NCBI GenBank assembly: GCA_910587255.1
Contig: CAJUKT010000053.1
Coordinates: 1 to 56,216 of the forward strand
Length of the DNA stretch: 56,216 nucleotides
Reading direction: 5' to 3'
Origin: an uncultured Oscillospiraceae bacterium
GTDB taxonomy: Bacteria > Bacillota > Clostridia > Oscillospirales > Oscillospiraceae
The position numbers were made by a program, and so were the translations under genes. The notes beneath the pieces were generated by a model that was given only the letters and a program-made list of their open reading frames with translations, searched no databases and was not told where the DNA came from. Shown here one piece after another: positions 18,535 through 26,898 of the stretch. Each line of letters begins with the position of its first letter. The stretch's first letter is position 1.

Positions 18535-19862
18535 ATACCGTCTACCTGTCCGACATCCCCAGGCTCGTCACCGCCGCCGCCGAGTGGTGCGCCTGCCTCA
18601 CCGTCATCGCCAAGTATCCCCGGCGGTGCGGGGGGCCCCGGCTGTGGGGGCTGCTGGGGCTGGGGCTGGCGGGGCAGTGCCTGTTTCTCTCCCTCACCGA
18701 CGGGCTGCACATCCTCTTCTGGATGCCCTGCATGGCGGCGGCGGCGGGGCTGATGGTGGCGCTCATCGCCGCGTGCTGCGATATGCCCCTGGTCAGCGTG
18801 GCCTACTGCACCATCCGGGCCTTTCTGCTGGCGGAATTCGCCGCCTCGCTGGAGTGGCAGCTCTACTCCTACGCCCTGTACGCCCTGGGTGGGCAGGGGG
18901 CGGGGGTGGTCAGGTCGGTGCTGGCCGTGGGGATGCCGGCAGGGGTGTACGCCGTGGTATTCCTGGGCATGTGCGCGCTGGAAAAGCGCCGGGACGACCC
19001 CCGGGCCGCCATGACCTTTCAGCTGCGGGAGCTGGGCAGCCCGGCGCTCATCGCCCTGGCCTGCTTCTTTTTGAGCAACCTCAGCTTTGTATACCGTGAC
19101 GCCCCCTTCACCGGCTCCCAGCTCACCGATATTTATAACGTCCGCACGCTGGTGGATCTGGCGGGGGTGGCCATGCTGTACGCATACCACGTCCAGCGGT
19201 GCGAGCTGTACATGCAGCGGGAGCTGGACGCCATCCAGAACATTCTCCAAAACCAGTACGCCCAGTACCGCCAGTCCCGGGAGAGCATTGAGGTCATCAA
19301 CCACAAATACCACGACATCAAGCACCAGATCGCCGTGCTGCGCGCCGAACCGGACGCCCAGCGCCGCTCCGCCTACCTGGACGGGATGGAGGAGGAGATC
19401 CGGGACTACGAGGCCCAGAACAAGACGGGGAATTCGGTGCTGGACACGGTGCTCACCGGCAAGAGCCTGTACTGCGCCCGCCATGGGGTGGAGCTCACCT
19501 GCGTGGCCGACGGCGCGCGGCTGGGGTTTATGGACGTGATGGACATCTGCACCATCTTCGGCAATATCCTGGACAACGCCATTGAGTACGAGCTGGGGGT
19601 GGAGGAGCAGGGAAAACGGCTCATCCATCTGGCGGTGTACGCAAAAAAGGATTTTTTGGTCATTCGGTGCGAAAACTACTGCCCGGAAATTTTGAAATTC
19701 CAGGACGGCCTGCCCGTGTCCACCAAGACGGACGCGGCATACCACGGCTATGGGATCAAGTCCATCCGCCGGGCGGCCGGGAAGTACGGCGGGGCGGTGA
19801 CCGTCCACAACGCGGAGGAGTGGTTCCAGATCAAGGTGGTGGTCCCACTGGCAAACGGGTGA
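18531..19862 (+). CDS. GHKL-type sensor histidine kinase (AgrC-like)
   Basis: A 443-aa membrane kinase. The first ~220 residues hold about six hydrophobic segments, followed by a coiled-coil linker (LYMQRELDAIQNILQNQ), the phosphoacceptor region with His261 in KYHDIKHQ, and a GHKL ATPase domain with the N box GNILDNAIEYE and G box YHGYGIKSIRRAA. It starts at TTG 18531, overlapping the regulator stop by four bases. No AgrB peptidase or peptide precursor gene was found nearby, so the ligand is unknown. Confidence 0.88.
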   Translation: MNTVYLSDIPRLVTAAAEWCACLTVIAKYPRRCGGPRLWGLLGLGLAGQCLFLSLTDGLHILFWMPCMAAAAGLMVALIAACCDMPLVSVAYCTIRAFLLAEFAASLEWQLYSYALYALGGQGAGVVRSVLAVGMPAGVYAVVFLGMCALEKRRDDPRAAMTFQLRELGSPALIALACFFLSNLSFVYRDAPFTGSQLTDIYNVRTLVDLAGVAMLYAYHVQRCELYMQRELDAIQNILQNQYAQYRQSRESIEVINHKYHDIKHQIAVLRAEPDAQRRSAYLDGMEEEIRDYEAQNKTGNSVLDTVLTGKSLYCARHGVELTCVADGARLGFMDVMDICTIFGNILDNAIEYELGVEEQGKRLIHLAVYAKKDFLVIRCENYCPEILKFQDGLPVSTKTDAAYHGYGIKSIRRAAGKYGGAVTVHNAEEWFQIKVVVPLANG

Positions 19863-19865
19863 GAG

Positions 19866-19887
19866 GCGCCGGGCAGTTTGCCCGGCG
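19866..19887 (+). terminator. first copy of duplicated terminator hairpin (no T-run)
   Basis: GCCGGGCAG-type stem-loop immediately after the kinase stop. The identical 22 bp recur at 20091-20112, where a T6 run follows. Here the repeat core begins instead of a T-run. Confidence 0.8.
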
Positions 19888-20090
19888 TCAGTCCGTCGAA
19901 AAAGGCAAAGCCTTTTTCGACGGGAAAAGCTGCGGCCTCATGCGCGCACCCGCTGTCCGCCTGAGGCGGCCAACTCGCACACTGTTCGGCCGGGAAGTGT
20001 TTTCCCCGACGCACATGTCGCCGGGGAAAACGGATTTCATTCTCTTCGCGCCTGCGGGCGCGAACTCTGCGAGGCTTTTTCCACAAGCTC
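19888..20090 (+). repeat. 203-bp multi-hairpin repeat, copy A
   Basis: Non-coding element with four strong stem-loops: a 14-bp stem starting CCGTCGAAAAAGGC (about 19893-19923), CCGCC/GGCGG (about 19957-19970), GTTTTCCCCG / CGGGGAAAAC (about 19999-20031) and CGCGCC-TGCG-GGCGCG (about 20047-20062). The same 203 bp occur inverted at 34470-34672 with about 95 percent identity by eye, and a shortened relative lies at 26520-26614. No plausible protein is encoded. Confidence 0.9.
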
Positions 20091-20118
20091 GCGCCGGGCA
20101 GTTTGCCCGGCGTTTTTT
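20091..20118 (+). terminator. second copy of duplicated terminator hairpin, with T-run
   Basis: The same 22-bp hairpin as 19866-19887 (GCCGGGCAG / TTGCCCGGC), followed by TTTTTT. This is the functional-looking intrinsic terminator of the two-component operon. Confidence 0.85.
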
Positions 20119-20311
20119 CTGTGCGCTACGCTTCTTTCGGCGAAACGCACAAACAAACCGGGGCTTTATTTGGAGGATATGCACAGGGTGACATGCAGTT
20201 CGGGCGTCAAATCGTGCAGTTTGCGCAAACCGGCCCTGTGGATGGAAAAACTGTGCTACACTGCCTATACCAGTTATTCTATGACCACAAAACCAGTGAG
20301 GAGGAATTGGC
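20119..20311 (+). other. intergenic region upstream of the GH3 gene
   Basis: About 190 bp with no ORF. It contains a TTTGCGCAAA palindrome (20219-20228), a possible operator. A weak promoter candidate is TGGAAA (20243-20248), 17 bp, TATACC (20266-20271). Nothing else is recognised. Confidence 0.3.
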
Positions 20312-22729
20312 TTGAAACATGCGGACATCATCAAGCAAATGACCCTGGAGGAGAAGTGTTACCTCTTCTCCGGCAAGGACTTCTGGCAGACGCGCAGCCT
20401 GGAGCGGCTGGGCGTGCCGAACATGACCCTGTCCGACGGCCCCCACGGCATCCGTAAGCAGGCCGGGGAGGGGGACCAGCTGGGGCTGAACCCGTCCCTG
20501 CCCGCTACCTGCTATCCCACCGCCGCCACCGTGGCCAACTCCTGGGACCCCGCGCTGGGGGAGGAGATCGGCGCGCACCTGGGGGCGGAGGCCGCCTCCC
20601 AGGGGGTGGGCGTGGTGCTGGGCCCGGGGCTCAACGTCAAGCGCTCCCCTTTCTGCGGGCGCAACTTTGAGTATTTTTCCGAGGACCCCTATCTGGCGGG
20701 CAAGATGGCGGCCAGCTATATCCGGGGCATCCAGAAAAACGGTGTGTCCGCCTGCCCCAAGCACTTTGCCGCCAACTCCCAGGAGCTGCGCCGGATGGCC
20801 TCCGACTCGGTGATGGACGAGCGCACCCTGCGGGAGATCTACCTCACCGGCTTTGAGATCGCGGTGAAGGAGGGGCACGCCAAGTCCATCATGTCGTCCT
20901 ACAACCGTATCAACGGCACCTACGCCAATGAGAACGGGCACCTGCTCCAGGAGATCCTCCGGGACGAGTGGGGCTTCGACGGCTTTGTGGTGTCCGACTG
21001 GGGCGGCTCCAACGACCACGTGGAGGGTGTCCGGGCGGGCTCCCACCTGGAGATGCCCACCACCGGCGGCGACTCCGACCTGGAGCTCATCGACGCGGTG
21101 AAGGCCGGCAGGCTCAGCGAGGAGCTGCTGGACCGGCGGGTAGATGAGCTGCTGGACGTGATTTTGTCCGTGACCCGCGCCGTCAAGCCGCTGGAGGGCA
21201 AGCCCTTTGACATCGACGCCCACCACAACCTAGCGGCCAAGGCCAGCGAGCAGTCCATCGTGCTGCTGAAGAACGAGGGGAACATCCTGCCCCTGAAGAA
21301 GGGCGCCAGGGTGGCCGTCATCGGCGAGTTCGCCCAGAAGGCCCGCTATCAGGGGGCGGGGTCCTCGGTGGTCAACCCCACAAAGCTGGATCACGCCATG
21401 GATGTGATCAAAAACTTTGATCTGGACGTGGCGGGCTTCGAGCCGGGCTACCCCCGCTCCGGCAAGGGCGACCCGGCCATGCAGGCCGGGGCCGTGGAGC
21501 TGGCCAAGCAGGCGGACGTGGTGCTGCTTTACATCGGCCTGGACGAGATCAGCGAGTCCGAGGGCTTGGACCGCTCCCACATGAAGCTGCCCCAGAGCCA
21601 GATCGACCTGATGGAGGCGGTGGCGGCGGCCAACCCCAACGTGGTGGCCGTCATGTCGGCGGGCTCTGCGGTGGAGATGCCCTGGCTGGACAAGTGCAAG
21701 GCGCTGGTGCACGGCTACCTGTGCGGCCAGGCGGGGGCGTCCTCCGTCCTCAAGGTCATCATGGGGCAGGTCAATCCCTCCGGCAAGCTGGCGGAGAGCT
21801 ACCCCGTTCGTTACGAGGACGTGTCCTCCGCGCCCTATTTCCCCTCCAAGGAACGCAACGCCGAGTACCGGGAGGGCCTGTATGTGGGCTACCGCTACTT
21901 CCAGTCGGCCAATGTGCCCGTGCTGTTCCCCTTCGGCTTTGGGCTGAGCTACACCAGCTTCGAGTACAGCGATCTGGCCGTGACGGACAAGGGAGCGGCC
22001 TTTACCCTGAAAAACACCGGGAGCATGGACGGGGCGGAAGTGGCCCAGCTGTATGTCTCCAAGCCGGACGGGGACGTGTTCCGCCCCGCCAGGGAGCTCA
22101 AGGGCTTTGCCAAGGTGTTCCTGAAGGTGGGCGAGTCCAAAAAGGTGACTATCCCCCTGGACGACAAGGCGTTCCGCTATTTCAACGTGGACACCAACAA
22201 ATTCGAGGTGGAGGGCGGCGAGTACCAGATCCTCATCGGCGCGTCCTGCGCGGATATCAAGCTCAGCGGCGCGGTGAACGTCCAGGGCACCGGGGCCAAG
22301 TCCCCCTACAATAAGGAGAAATTCGCCAAGTATTTCTCCGGCGACATCAAGAGCATCTCCGACGCCGAGTTCGAGGCTCTGCTGGGCCGTCCCATCCCCG
22401 ACGGCCACTGGAGCGGCACGCTGGAGATGAACGACGCGCTGTGCCAGATGTACTACGCCAAGAGCGGCCTGGCCCGGTTCGCGTATAAAATCCTCACCAA
22501 CCTGATCAACAAGAGCGTTGAGAAAGGCGAGCCGAACCTGAACCTGCTGTTCAACTACAATATGCCCTTCCGGGCCATCGCCAAAATGACCGGCGGCATC
22601 TGCACCATGGAGATGGCGGAGGGGATTCTCACCATTGTCAACGGCCACTTCTTCAAGGGCATGGGAGCCATCATCGGCGGCTTCTTCCGCTCCGGCAAGA
22701 AGCGCAAGGCGGCCAACGCCATTCATTAA
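20312..22729 (+). CDS. beta-glucosidase-type glycoside hydrolase family 3
   Basis: An 805-aa GH3 enzyme with no signal peptide, so probably cytosolic and acting on imported beta-glycosides. The order is: N-terminal barrel with GPGLNVKRSPFCGRNFEYFSEDP and the nucleophile Asp229 in VVSDWGGS, C-terminal sandwich domain (SIVLLKNEGNILPL), then a fibronectin-III-like domain (GAEVAQLYV). Beyond this it carries about 120 extra residues that I do not recognise, including a Gly-rich hydrophobic end. The start is TTG 20312 with GAGGAGG upstream. A GtrA-like gene follows 17 bases later. Confidence 0.92.
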   Translation: MKHADIIKQMTLEEKCYLFSGKDFWQTRSLERLGVPNMTLSDGPHGIRKQAGEGDQLGLNPSLPATCYPTAATVANSWDPALGEEIGAHLGAEAASQGVGVVLGPGLNVKRSPFCGRNFEYFSEDPYLAGKMAASYIRGIQKNGVSACPKHFAANSQELRRMASDSVMDERTLREIYLTGFEIAVKEGHAKSIMSSYNRINGTYANENGHLLQEILRDEWGFDGFVVSDWGGSNDHVEGVRAGSHLEMPTTGGDSDLELIDAVKAGRLSEELLDRRVDELLDVILSVTRAVKPLEGKPFDIDAHHNLAAKASEQSIVLLKNEGNILPLKKGARVAVIGEFAQKARYQGAGSSVVNPTKLDHAMDVIKNFDLDVAGFEPGYPRSGKGDPAMQAGAVELAKQADVVLLYIGLDEISESEGLDRSHMKLPQSQIDLMEAVAAANPNVVAVMSAGSAVEMPWLDKCKALVHGYLCGQAGASSVLKVIMGQVNPSGKLAESYPVRYEDVSSAPYFPSKERNAEYREGLYVGYRYFQSANVPVLFPFGFGLSYTSFEYSDLAVTDKGAAFTLKNTGSMDGAEVAQLYVSKPDGDVFRPARELKGFAKVFLKVGESKKVTIPLDDKAFRYFNVDTNKFEVEGGEYQILIGASCADIKLSGAVNVQGTGAKSPYNKEKFAKYFSGDIKSISDAEFEALLGRPIPDGHWSGTLEMNDALCQMYYAKSGLARFAYKILTNLINKSVEKGEPNLNLLFNYNMPFRAIAKMTGGICTMEMAEGILTIVNGHFFKGMGAIIGGFFRSGKKRKAANAIH

Positions 22730-22746
22730 CAAGGAGGAGTATTATT

Positions 22747-23247
22747 ATGGGCGGTATCAAAAAGTGGATCGACGAGCACCCTACCCTGTGGGAATTCATC
22801 CTGTTTAACATTCTTTCCAACGTGGCCACCGTCACCAATTTTGTAGTGATGTGGGTGTGCACAGGCTTTATCTTCAAATCCTTCAGCAGCCAGCCCTTCC
22901 ACTTCTTCATTTTCGACTATACCACCCCGGAGAGCCTGATGCTGTGCGGCTTCCTCAGCTTCCTGGTGGCCACGGCGGCGGCCCAGACGGTGAACTTCTT
23001 CGTACAGAAGAACTGGGTGTTCAAATCCAACGCCCAGTTTGCCCAGGCGGTGCCCAAGTACATCGTGCTGGCGGTGGTGCTGGTCATCCTGTCCGCCGCC
23101 CTGCCCGCCTACAGCCAGGCGCTGTTCGTGAACATCGGCATTCCCCAGGGCCTGGCGCCCACTCTGGCCAACATCGTGAATATCATCATGCAGGTGGTCA
23201 TCAGCTATCCCGCCATGAAGTTCTGGATCATGCCGGACCAGAAGTGA
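22747..23247 (+). CDS. GtrA-like membrane protein
   Basis: A 166-aa protein with about four hydrophobic segments and the GtrA-type pattern FILFNILSNVATVTNFVV near the N-terminus and FFVQKNWVFKS in the middle. GtrA-family proteins help move polyprenyl-linked sugars across the membrane or interact with such carriers. The function with a GH3 partner is inference only. Preceded by AAGGAGGAG and followed by a terminator. Confidence 0.82.
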   Translation: MGGIKKWIDEHPTLWEFILFNILSNVATVTNFVVMWVCTGFIFKSFSSQPFHFFIFDYTTPESLMLCGFLSFLVATAAAQTVNFFVQKNWVFKSNAQFAQAVPKYIVLAVVLVILSAALPAYSQALFVNIGIPQGLAPTLANIVNIIMQVVISYPAMKFWIMPDQK

Positions 23248-23261
23248 CGCGCAGCTCCACG

Positions 23262-23300
23262 CAGGGCGCGGCCCCCACAGGGCCGCGCCCTGTCATTTTT
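23262..23300 (+). terminator. terminator after the GtrA-like gene
   Basis: 13-bp stem CAGGGCGCGGCCC / GGGCCGCGCCCTG with a 5-nt loop, followed by TCATTTTT. Confidence 0.85.
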
Positions 23301-23329
23301 CCGTCCCGGGAAATATTTCCCCCAAGGGC

Positions 23330-23358
23330 TTGCGGCATCCGCCGCCAGGGGGTACAAT
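23330..23358 (+). promoter_or_regulatory. promoter of the GH88 gene
   Basis: TTGCGG (23330-23335), 17-bp spacer, TACAAT (23353-23358), about 75 bases before the start codon. Confidence 0.65.
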
Positions 23359-23432
23359 AAAGGGGCATATCCGAAACGCCGGGGGGCGGGGAGCCGGCCC
23401 GTCCCCTGAGCTCTTCAAATTGAGGTGCTTTT

Positions 23433-24587
23433 ATGAACAGACCCGTACCGATCACCGACGCCCAGGCCCGGGCCGCGTTGGACAAGGCGGTGGAGCAGGT
23501 GCGTCTCAACCTGCCCGGATACACAAACAAATGCCAGGACCACTCCAGCGTGAACGGGATTTATTCCGCCTGCGAGAACGAGGAGTGGACCTGCGGGTTC
23601 TGGCCGGGGGAGATCTGGCTGGCCTATGAGCGCACCCATGACGAGGCGTTTCGCCGGGCGGGGCTGGCCCTGGTGGACAGCTTTGACCGGCGCATCCGCC
23701 GCAGGGTGAAGGTGGCCCACCACGACATGGGCTTTTTATACACTCCCTCCTGCGTGGCGGCCTATAAGCTCACCGGGGATGAGAAGGCCAGGCAGGCCGC
23801 TATCCTGGCCGCCGGCCAGCTCGTCAGCCGCTACCAGCCCAAGGGGGAGTTCATCCAGGCCTGGGGGCGGATGGGCGCGCCGGAGAACTACCGCTTCATC
23901 ATCGACTGCCTGCTGAACCTGCCGCTGCTGTACTGGGCGTCCCGGGAGACGGGGGAGGAGAAGTACGCGGACATCGCCCGGAAACACACCGCCACCTGCA
24001 TGGCCAACTCCTTCCGGCCCGACGGCTCTACCTTCCACACCTTCTACATGCACAAGGACGGCTCCCCTAGCCATGGCCGCACCTGCCAGGGCTATCGAGA
24101 CGACAGCTTCTGGGCCAGGGGACAGGCTTGGGGGGTATATGGCTCCATCCTGAGCTACCGCTATACCGGGGACCCCAAGGCGCTGGACACCTTTAAGCGG
24201 GCGCTGGAGTTCTACCTCACCCGCCTGCCGGAGGACCTGGTGCCCTGCTGGGACATGCTGTTTCAGCCGGACAGCGGCGAGCCCCGGGACTCCTCCTCCG
24301 CGGCCATCGTGGCCTGCGGCCTGCTGGAGGCGGCGCGCATCCTCCCCCAGGGGGAGGGCGGCCAGTATGAGAGGCTGGCCCGGGAGATGGCGGGCAGCCT
24401 GGCGGCGAACTACGCCGTTCCCGTCCCTGTGGAGGGCACGGGTCTCATCCTCCACGGCACATACAGCAAGAAGAGTCCCTATAACACCTGCGTTCCCGAG
24501 GGGGTGGACGAGTGCACCTCCTGGGGGGACTTCTATTATATGGAGGCCCTCACCCGCCTGTGCGCGGACTGGGACCCCTATTGGTAG
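23433..24587 (+). CDS. glycoside hydrolase family 88 / unsaturated glucuronyl hydrolase
   Basis: A 384-aa enzyme of the GH88 (possibly GH105-like) alpha6/alpha6 barrel type, which hydrates and cleaves unsaturated uronyl residues left by polysaccharide lyases. The two conserved Asp of the family correspond to Asp98 in VAHHDMGF and Asp158 in FIIDCLLNLPLLYWA. The C-terminal CTSWGDFYYMEALTRL is typical. No signal peptide, so it acts on imported oligosaccharides. Likely substrates are glycosaminoglycan or pectin fragments. Followed after 9 bases by a GH78-like gene. Confidence 0.9.
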   Translation: MNRPVPITDAQARAALDKAVEQVRLNLPGYTNKCQDHSSVNGIYSACENEEWTCGFWPGEIWLAYERTHDEAFRRAGLALVDSFDRRIRRRVKVAHHDMGFLYTPSCVAAYKLTGDEKARQAAILAAGQLVSRYQPKGEFIQAWGRMGAPENYRFIIDCLLNLPLLYWASRETGEEKYADIARKHTATCMANSFRPDGSTFHTFYMHKDGSPSHGRTCQGYRDDSFWARGQAWGVYGSILSYRYTGDPKALDTFKRALEFYLTRLPEDLVPCWDMLFQPDSGEPRDSSSAAIVACGLLEAARILPQGEGGQYERLAREMAGSLAANYAVPVPVEGTGLILHGTYSKKSPYNTCVPEGVDECTSWGDFYYMEALTRLCADWDPYW

Positions 24588-24596
24588 GGGCGCGGC

Positions 24597-26564
24597 ATGA
24601 GGGGATATCGTGATATGGGCGGGGCCGGCGGTTGGATGACCGCCCGGCCCTGGAGAAACGGGCCGCCTGCATCCGGGGCGGCGTCCGAAGATCTGTGCAT
24701 GCTGGTGCGGGGGCGGGTGGCGCTGCCGCCGGGCAGGCATGTGCTGCGGCTGAGCGCCGGGGATTATTACTATGCGTGGCTCAACGGGACGCGGCTGGGC
24801 CAGGGCCCCGCGCCCGCCGCCGGAGGCGTCCGCTACTGCCAGGAGTACCCCGTGGAGGGGGGACGGACGGTGACGGTGGCGGTGCTGGTGTGCCGCCGGG
24901 CGGCGGAGGACATGGGCTGGAGCGCCGGGGCGGGGCAGCCCGCCCTCTGGGCGCAGTTTGTCCGGGGGGGCAGGGTGAGCGCCCGGTGCGGTGAGGACTG
25001 GCGCTGCCGGCTGTGCCGGGCCTGGCCGGACGGCGGCAGCTTTGACAGCCGCCTGTGGCCCCAGGGGTGGGAGCAGCCCCGGTTCCGGGACCGGGGCTGG
25101 GCCCGGCTGGTTCCGGCCCGGTGGGCGCGATGCAGGCTGTCCCCCCAGCCGGGGGCCGGGCTGGAGCGGGTAAAGGCGGAGCCCGTGCGTACCTGCGCCG
25201 TTCCCGGCGGTGTGCTGCTGGACTTTGGCCGGGTGCGGACGGGAACCCTCCACGCCGCCGCCCAAGGCCGGGCGGGGGAGGGCGTCACCCTGCGCTTTGG
25301 CATGGAGCTGGACAAAGCGGGCCGGGTGGCGTGCGCCCGGGAGGAGCGGTGGATTCTGGGGGAGGGGGAGAGCGCCCTGCACCAGCGGGGATGCCGGGTC
25401 TTCCAATATGTGGAGGCGCTGGGGCCGGGGGACGGCCCGGTGCTGCGGGAGTGCTGGGCGTGGGAGCGGCACTACCCCATGCCCGAGGGGCTGTGCACCC
25501 TGTCCTGCCCCCGGGACGGGCTGGAGGACATCTTTGCGCGGGGCAAAAGCGCCGTGCGCAGCCGCTCGCAGGAGGGCTACCGGGACTGGCCGGGCCGGGG
25601 GCTGGGCCAGTCCCTGGGGGACGCGGCGATCACCGCCCGGGCCCAGGTGTGGCTCACCGGGCGGACAGACCTGCTGCGCCAATACATCCGGGAGGCGGCC
25701 GCCGCGGCGCCGCTGGGGGACCGGGCCGGGGGCTTTGCCCTGCTGTTCCCCGCCCTGCCGCTGACGGACTGGGATTTTACGGGAGACCGGGACTTCCTGC
25801 GCACGTGCTGGGGCGCTGTGGACGAGATTGCCGGGGAGTTTTCCCGGTATCAGAGGCCGGACGGCCTGCTGGAGGGGCTGCCCGCCGGCTGGGACGGGGC
25901 GGAGGAGGGCTGTACCGCCGCCGTCAATGCCCTGTGGTTCGGCTTTTTGAAGATGAAGGAGCGGGGGGAGCGCCTGCTGGGCCTGCCCGGTAAGGGGGAG
26001 TCCCGGCGGGTGGCGGCGGCCTTCCTGCAAGCCTTCTGGCGCTGGGAGAGCAAGCTGTTCGCCGGGCGCGAGGGGGATGGCCGGTGCACAGTGGAGGCCA
26101 ATGCCGGGCCCGCCTGCTTTGGGCTGACGCCCCAGGTGGGGGCGGAGGCTTACGAGCGGCTGCTGCTCAGGCCGGGGCAGGCATGGGAGCCGTTTTTGTC
26201 GTACCTGGCCCTGCGGGGGCTGGGGCGGCTGGGGCGGCGGCGCGCCCTGTACCGCCTGCTCACCCGGGAAGCTGGGGACGGGCCGTACCGCCCGGAGCCC
26301 GGCGGGGCTGTGCCGCTGATCGTGGAGGAGCTGGCGGGGCTGCTGCCCGACCCGGATATGCCCATGGGCCTGCGCTTCCGTCCCCGCCTGCCGGCGGAGC
26401 TGGAGGAGTTTGCCCTCCAGGCGCCCCTCCGGGGCCAGCTGGTCTGGGTGGAGCAGCGGGAGTGGCGGGCCGCCCTGACAGTCCGCCCCATGGGCGGGCG
26501 GCAGGACTGCTGCCGGGCTGAGGCTGCGGAAAAGACCTGGCAGGGTTCGCGCCCGCAGGCGTGA
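24597..26564 (+). CDS. GH78-like (alpha-L-rhamnosidase-fold) protein with degenerate active site
   Basis: A 655-aa protein resembling bacterial alpha-L-rhamnosidases: N-terminal beta-sandwich regions (HVLRLSAGDYYYAWLNGTRLG) and an alpha-barrel starting near residue 300. The hallmark DCPxREr.gw.GDA reads DWPGRGLGQSLGDA, so the general-acid Glu is replaced by Gly. The usual C-terminal Gly-Trp/His-rich catalytic segment is not seen. Activity on rhamnosides is therefore doubtful. The last 15 codons (ending GSRPQA) lie inside repeat copy C. Coupled to GH88, likely in uronic-acid/rhamnose glycan use. Start ATG 24597; other starts are possible. Confidence 0.7.
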   Translation: MRGYRDMGGAGGWMTARPWRNGPPASGAASEDLCMLVRGRVALPPGRHVLRLSAGDYYYAWLNGTRLGQGPAPAAGGVRYCQEYPVEGGRTVTVAVLVCRRAAEDMGWSAGAGQPALWAQFVRGGRVSARCGEDWRCRLCRAWPDGGSFDSRLWPQGWEQPRFRDRGWARLVPARWARCRLSPQPGAGLERVKAEPVRTCAVPGGVLLDFGRVRTGTLHAAAQGRAGEGVTLRFGMELDKAGRVACAREERWILGEGESALHQRGCRVFQYVEALGPGDGPVLRECWAWERHYPMPEGLCTLSCPRDGLEDIFARGKSAVRSRSQEGYRDWPGRGLGQSLGDAAITARAQVWLTGRTDLLRQYIREAAAAAPLGDRAGGFALLFPALPLTDWDFTGDRDFLRTCWGAVDEIAGEFSRYQRPDGLLEGLPAGWDGAEEGCTAAVNALWFGFLKMKERGERLLGLPGKGESRRVAAAFLQAFWRWESKLFAGREGDGRCTVEANAGPACFGLTPQVGAEAYERLLLRPGQAWEPFLSYLALRGLGRLGRRRALYRLLTREAGDGPYRPEPGGAVPLIVEELAGLLPDPDMPMGLRFRPRLPAELEEFALQAPLRGQLVWVEQREWRAALTVRPMGGRQDCCRAEAAEKTWQGSRPQA

Positions 26565-26614
26565 AAAAAGTGACTGGCCCGCCGGAAAGGGAAAAGCCTT
26601 TTCCGGCGGGTTGA
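26520..26614 (-). repeat. shortened copy C of the multi-hairpin repeat
   Basis: 95 bp matching the two ends of the 203-bp repeat (inverted relative to copy A, as copy B) with about 110 bp missing from the middle. The CGCGCC-TGCG-GGCGCG-type hairpin is kept as GCGCC / GGCGT. The terminal stem is kept as CCCGCCGGAAAGG / CCTTTTCCGGCGGG with several paired changes. It overlaps the last 15 codons of the GH78-like gene and abuts a terminator. Confidence 0.8.
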
Positions 26615-26645
26615 GGCCGGCGCCGGATTGGACGCCGGCCTTTCT
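26615..26645 (+). terminator. terminator after the GH78-like gene
   Basis: GGCCGGCG / CGCCGGCC stem with a 10-nt loop, followed by TTTCT. It directly follows repeat copy C, as at the other two copies. Confidence 0.7.
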
Positions 26646-26719
26646 GCGCGGCTGGGGAGGATTTTGGCAACCAAACGGGGCTGTCCGGGGTATATAAAAA
26701 GGAAGGGCTGGAAAATTCA

Positions 26720-26750
26720 GAAGCTGTACCAATATCCGAAGTATTCAGAT
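26720..26750 (+). mobile_element. solo left end of an IS-derived small element
   Basis: GAAGCTGTACCAAT followed by a CCGAAGTATTCAG stretch matches the first ~30 bp of the small elements at 38401 and 39893. It is preceded by TCA, a TNA-type target. The right end is missing, so this is a remnant. Confidence 0.65.
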
Positions 26751-26799
26751 TCTTAAAGAAATCTAAAGATTGAGATTTGGAATTGTTACAGGATTGTTG

Positions 26800-26828
26800 T
26801 TGTTTTTCCGGCCCGTTCCCGTTATACT
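26800..26828 (+). promoter_or_regulatory. promoter of the MacAB-SLH operon
   Basis: TTGTTT (26800-26805), 17-bp spacer, TATACT (26823-26828), 70 bases before the adaptor start. Confidence 0.6.
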
Positions 26829-26898
26829 GAAAGCTGCGTACAAGCGTCCCGCGCCAAGGGGCGCAGGCGCCCAGCCCGACGACAGGAGGAACGATACC

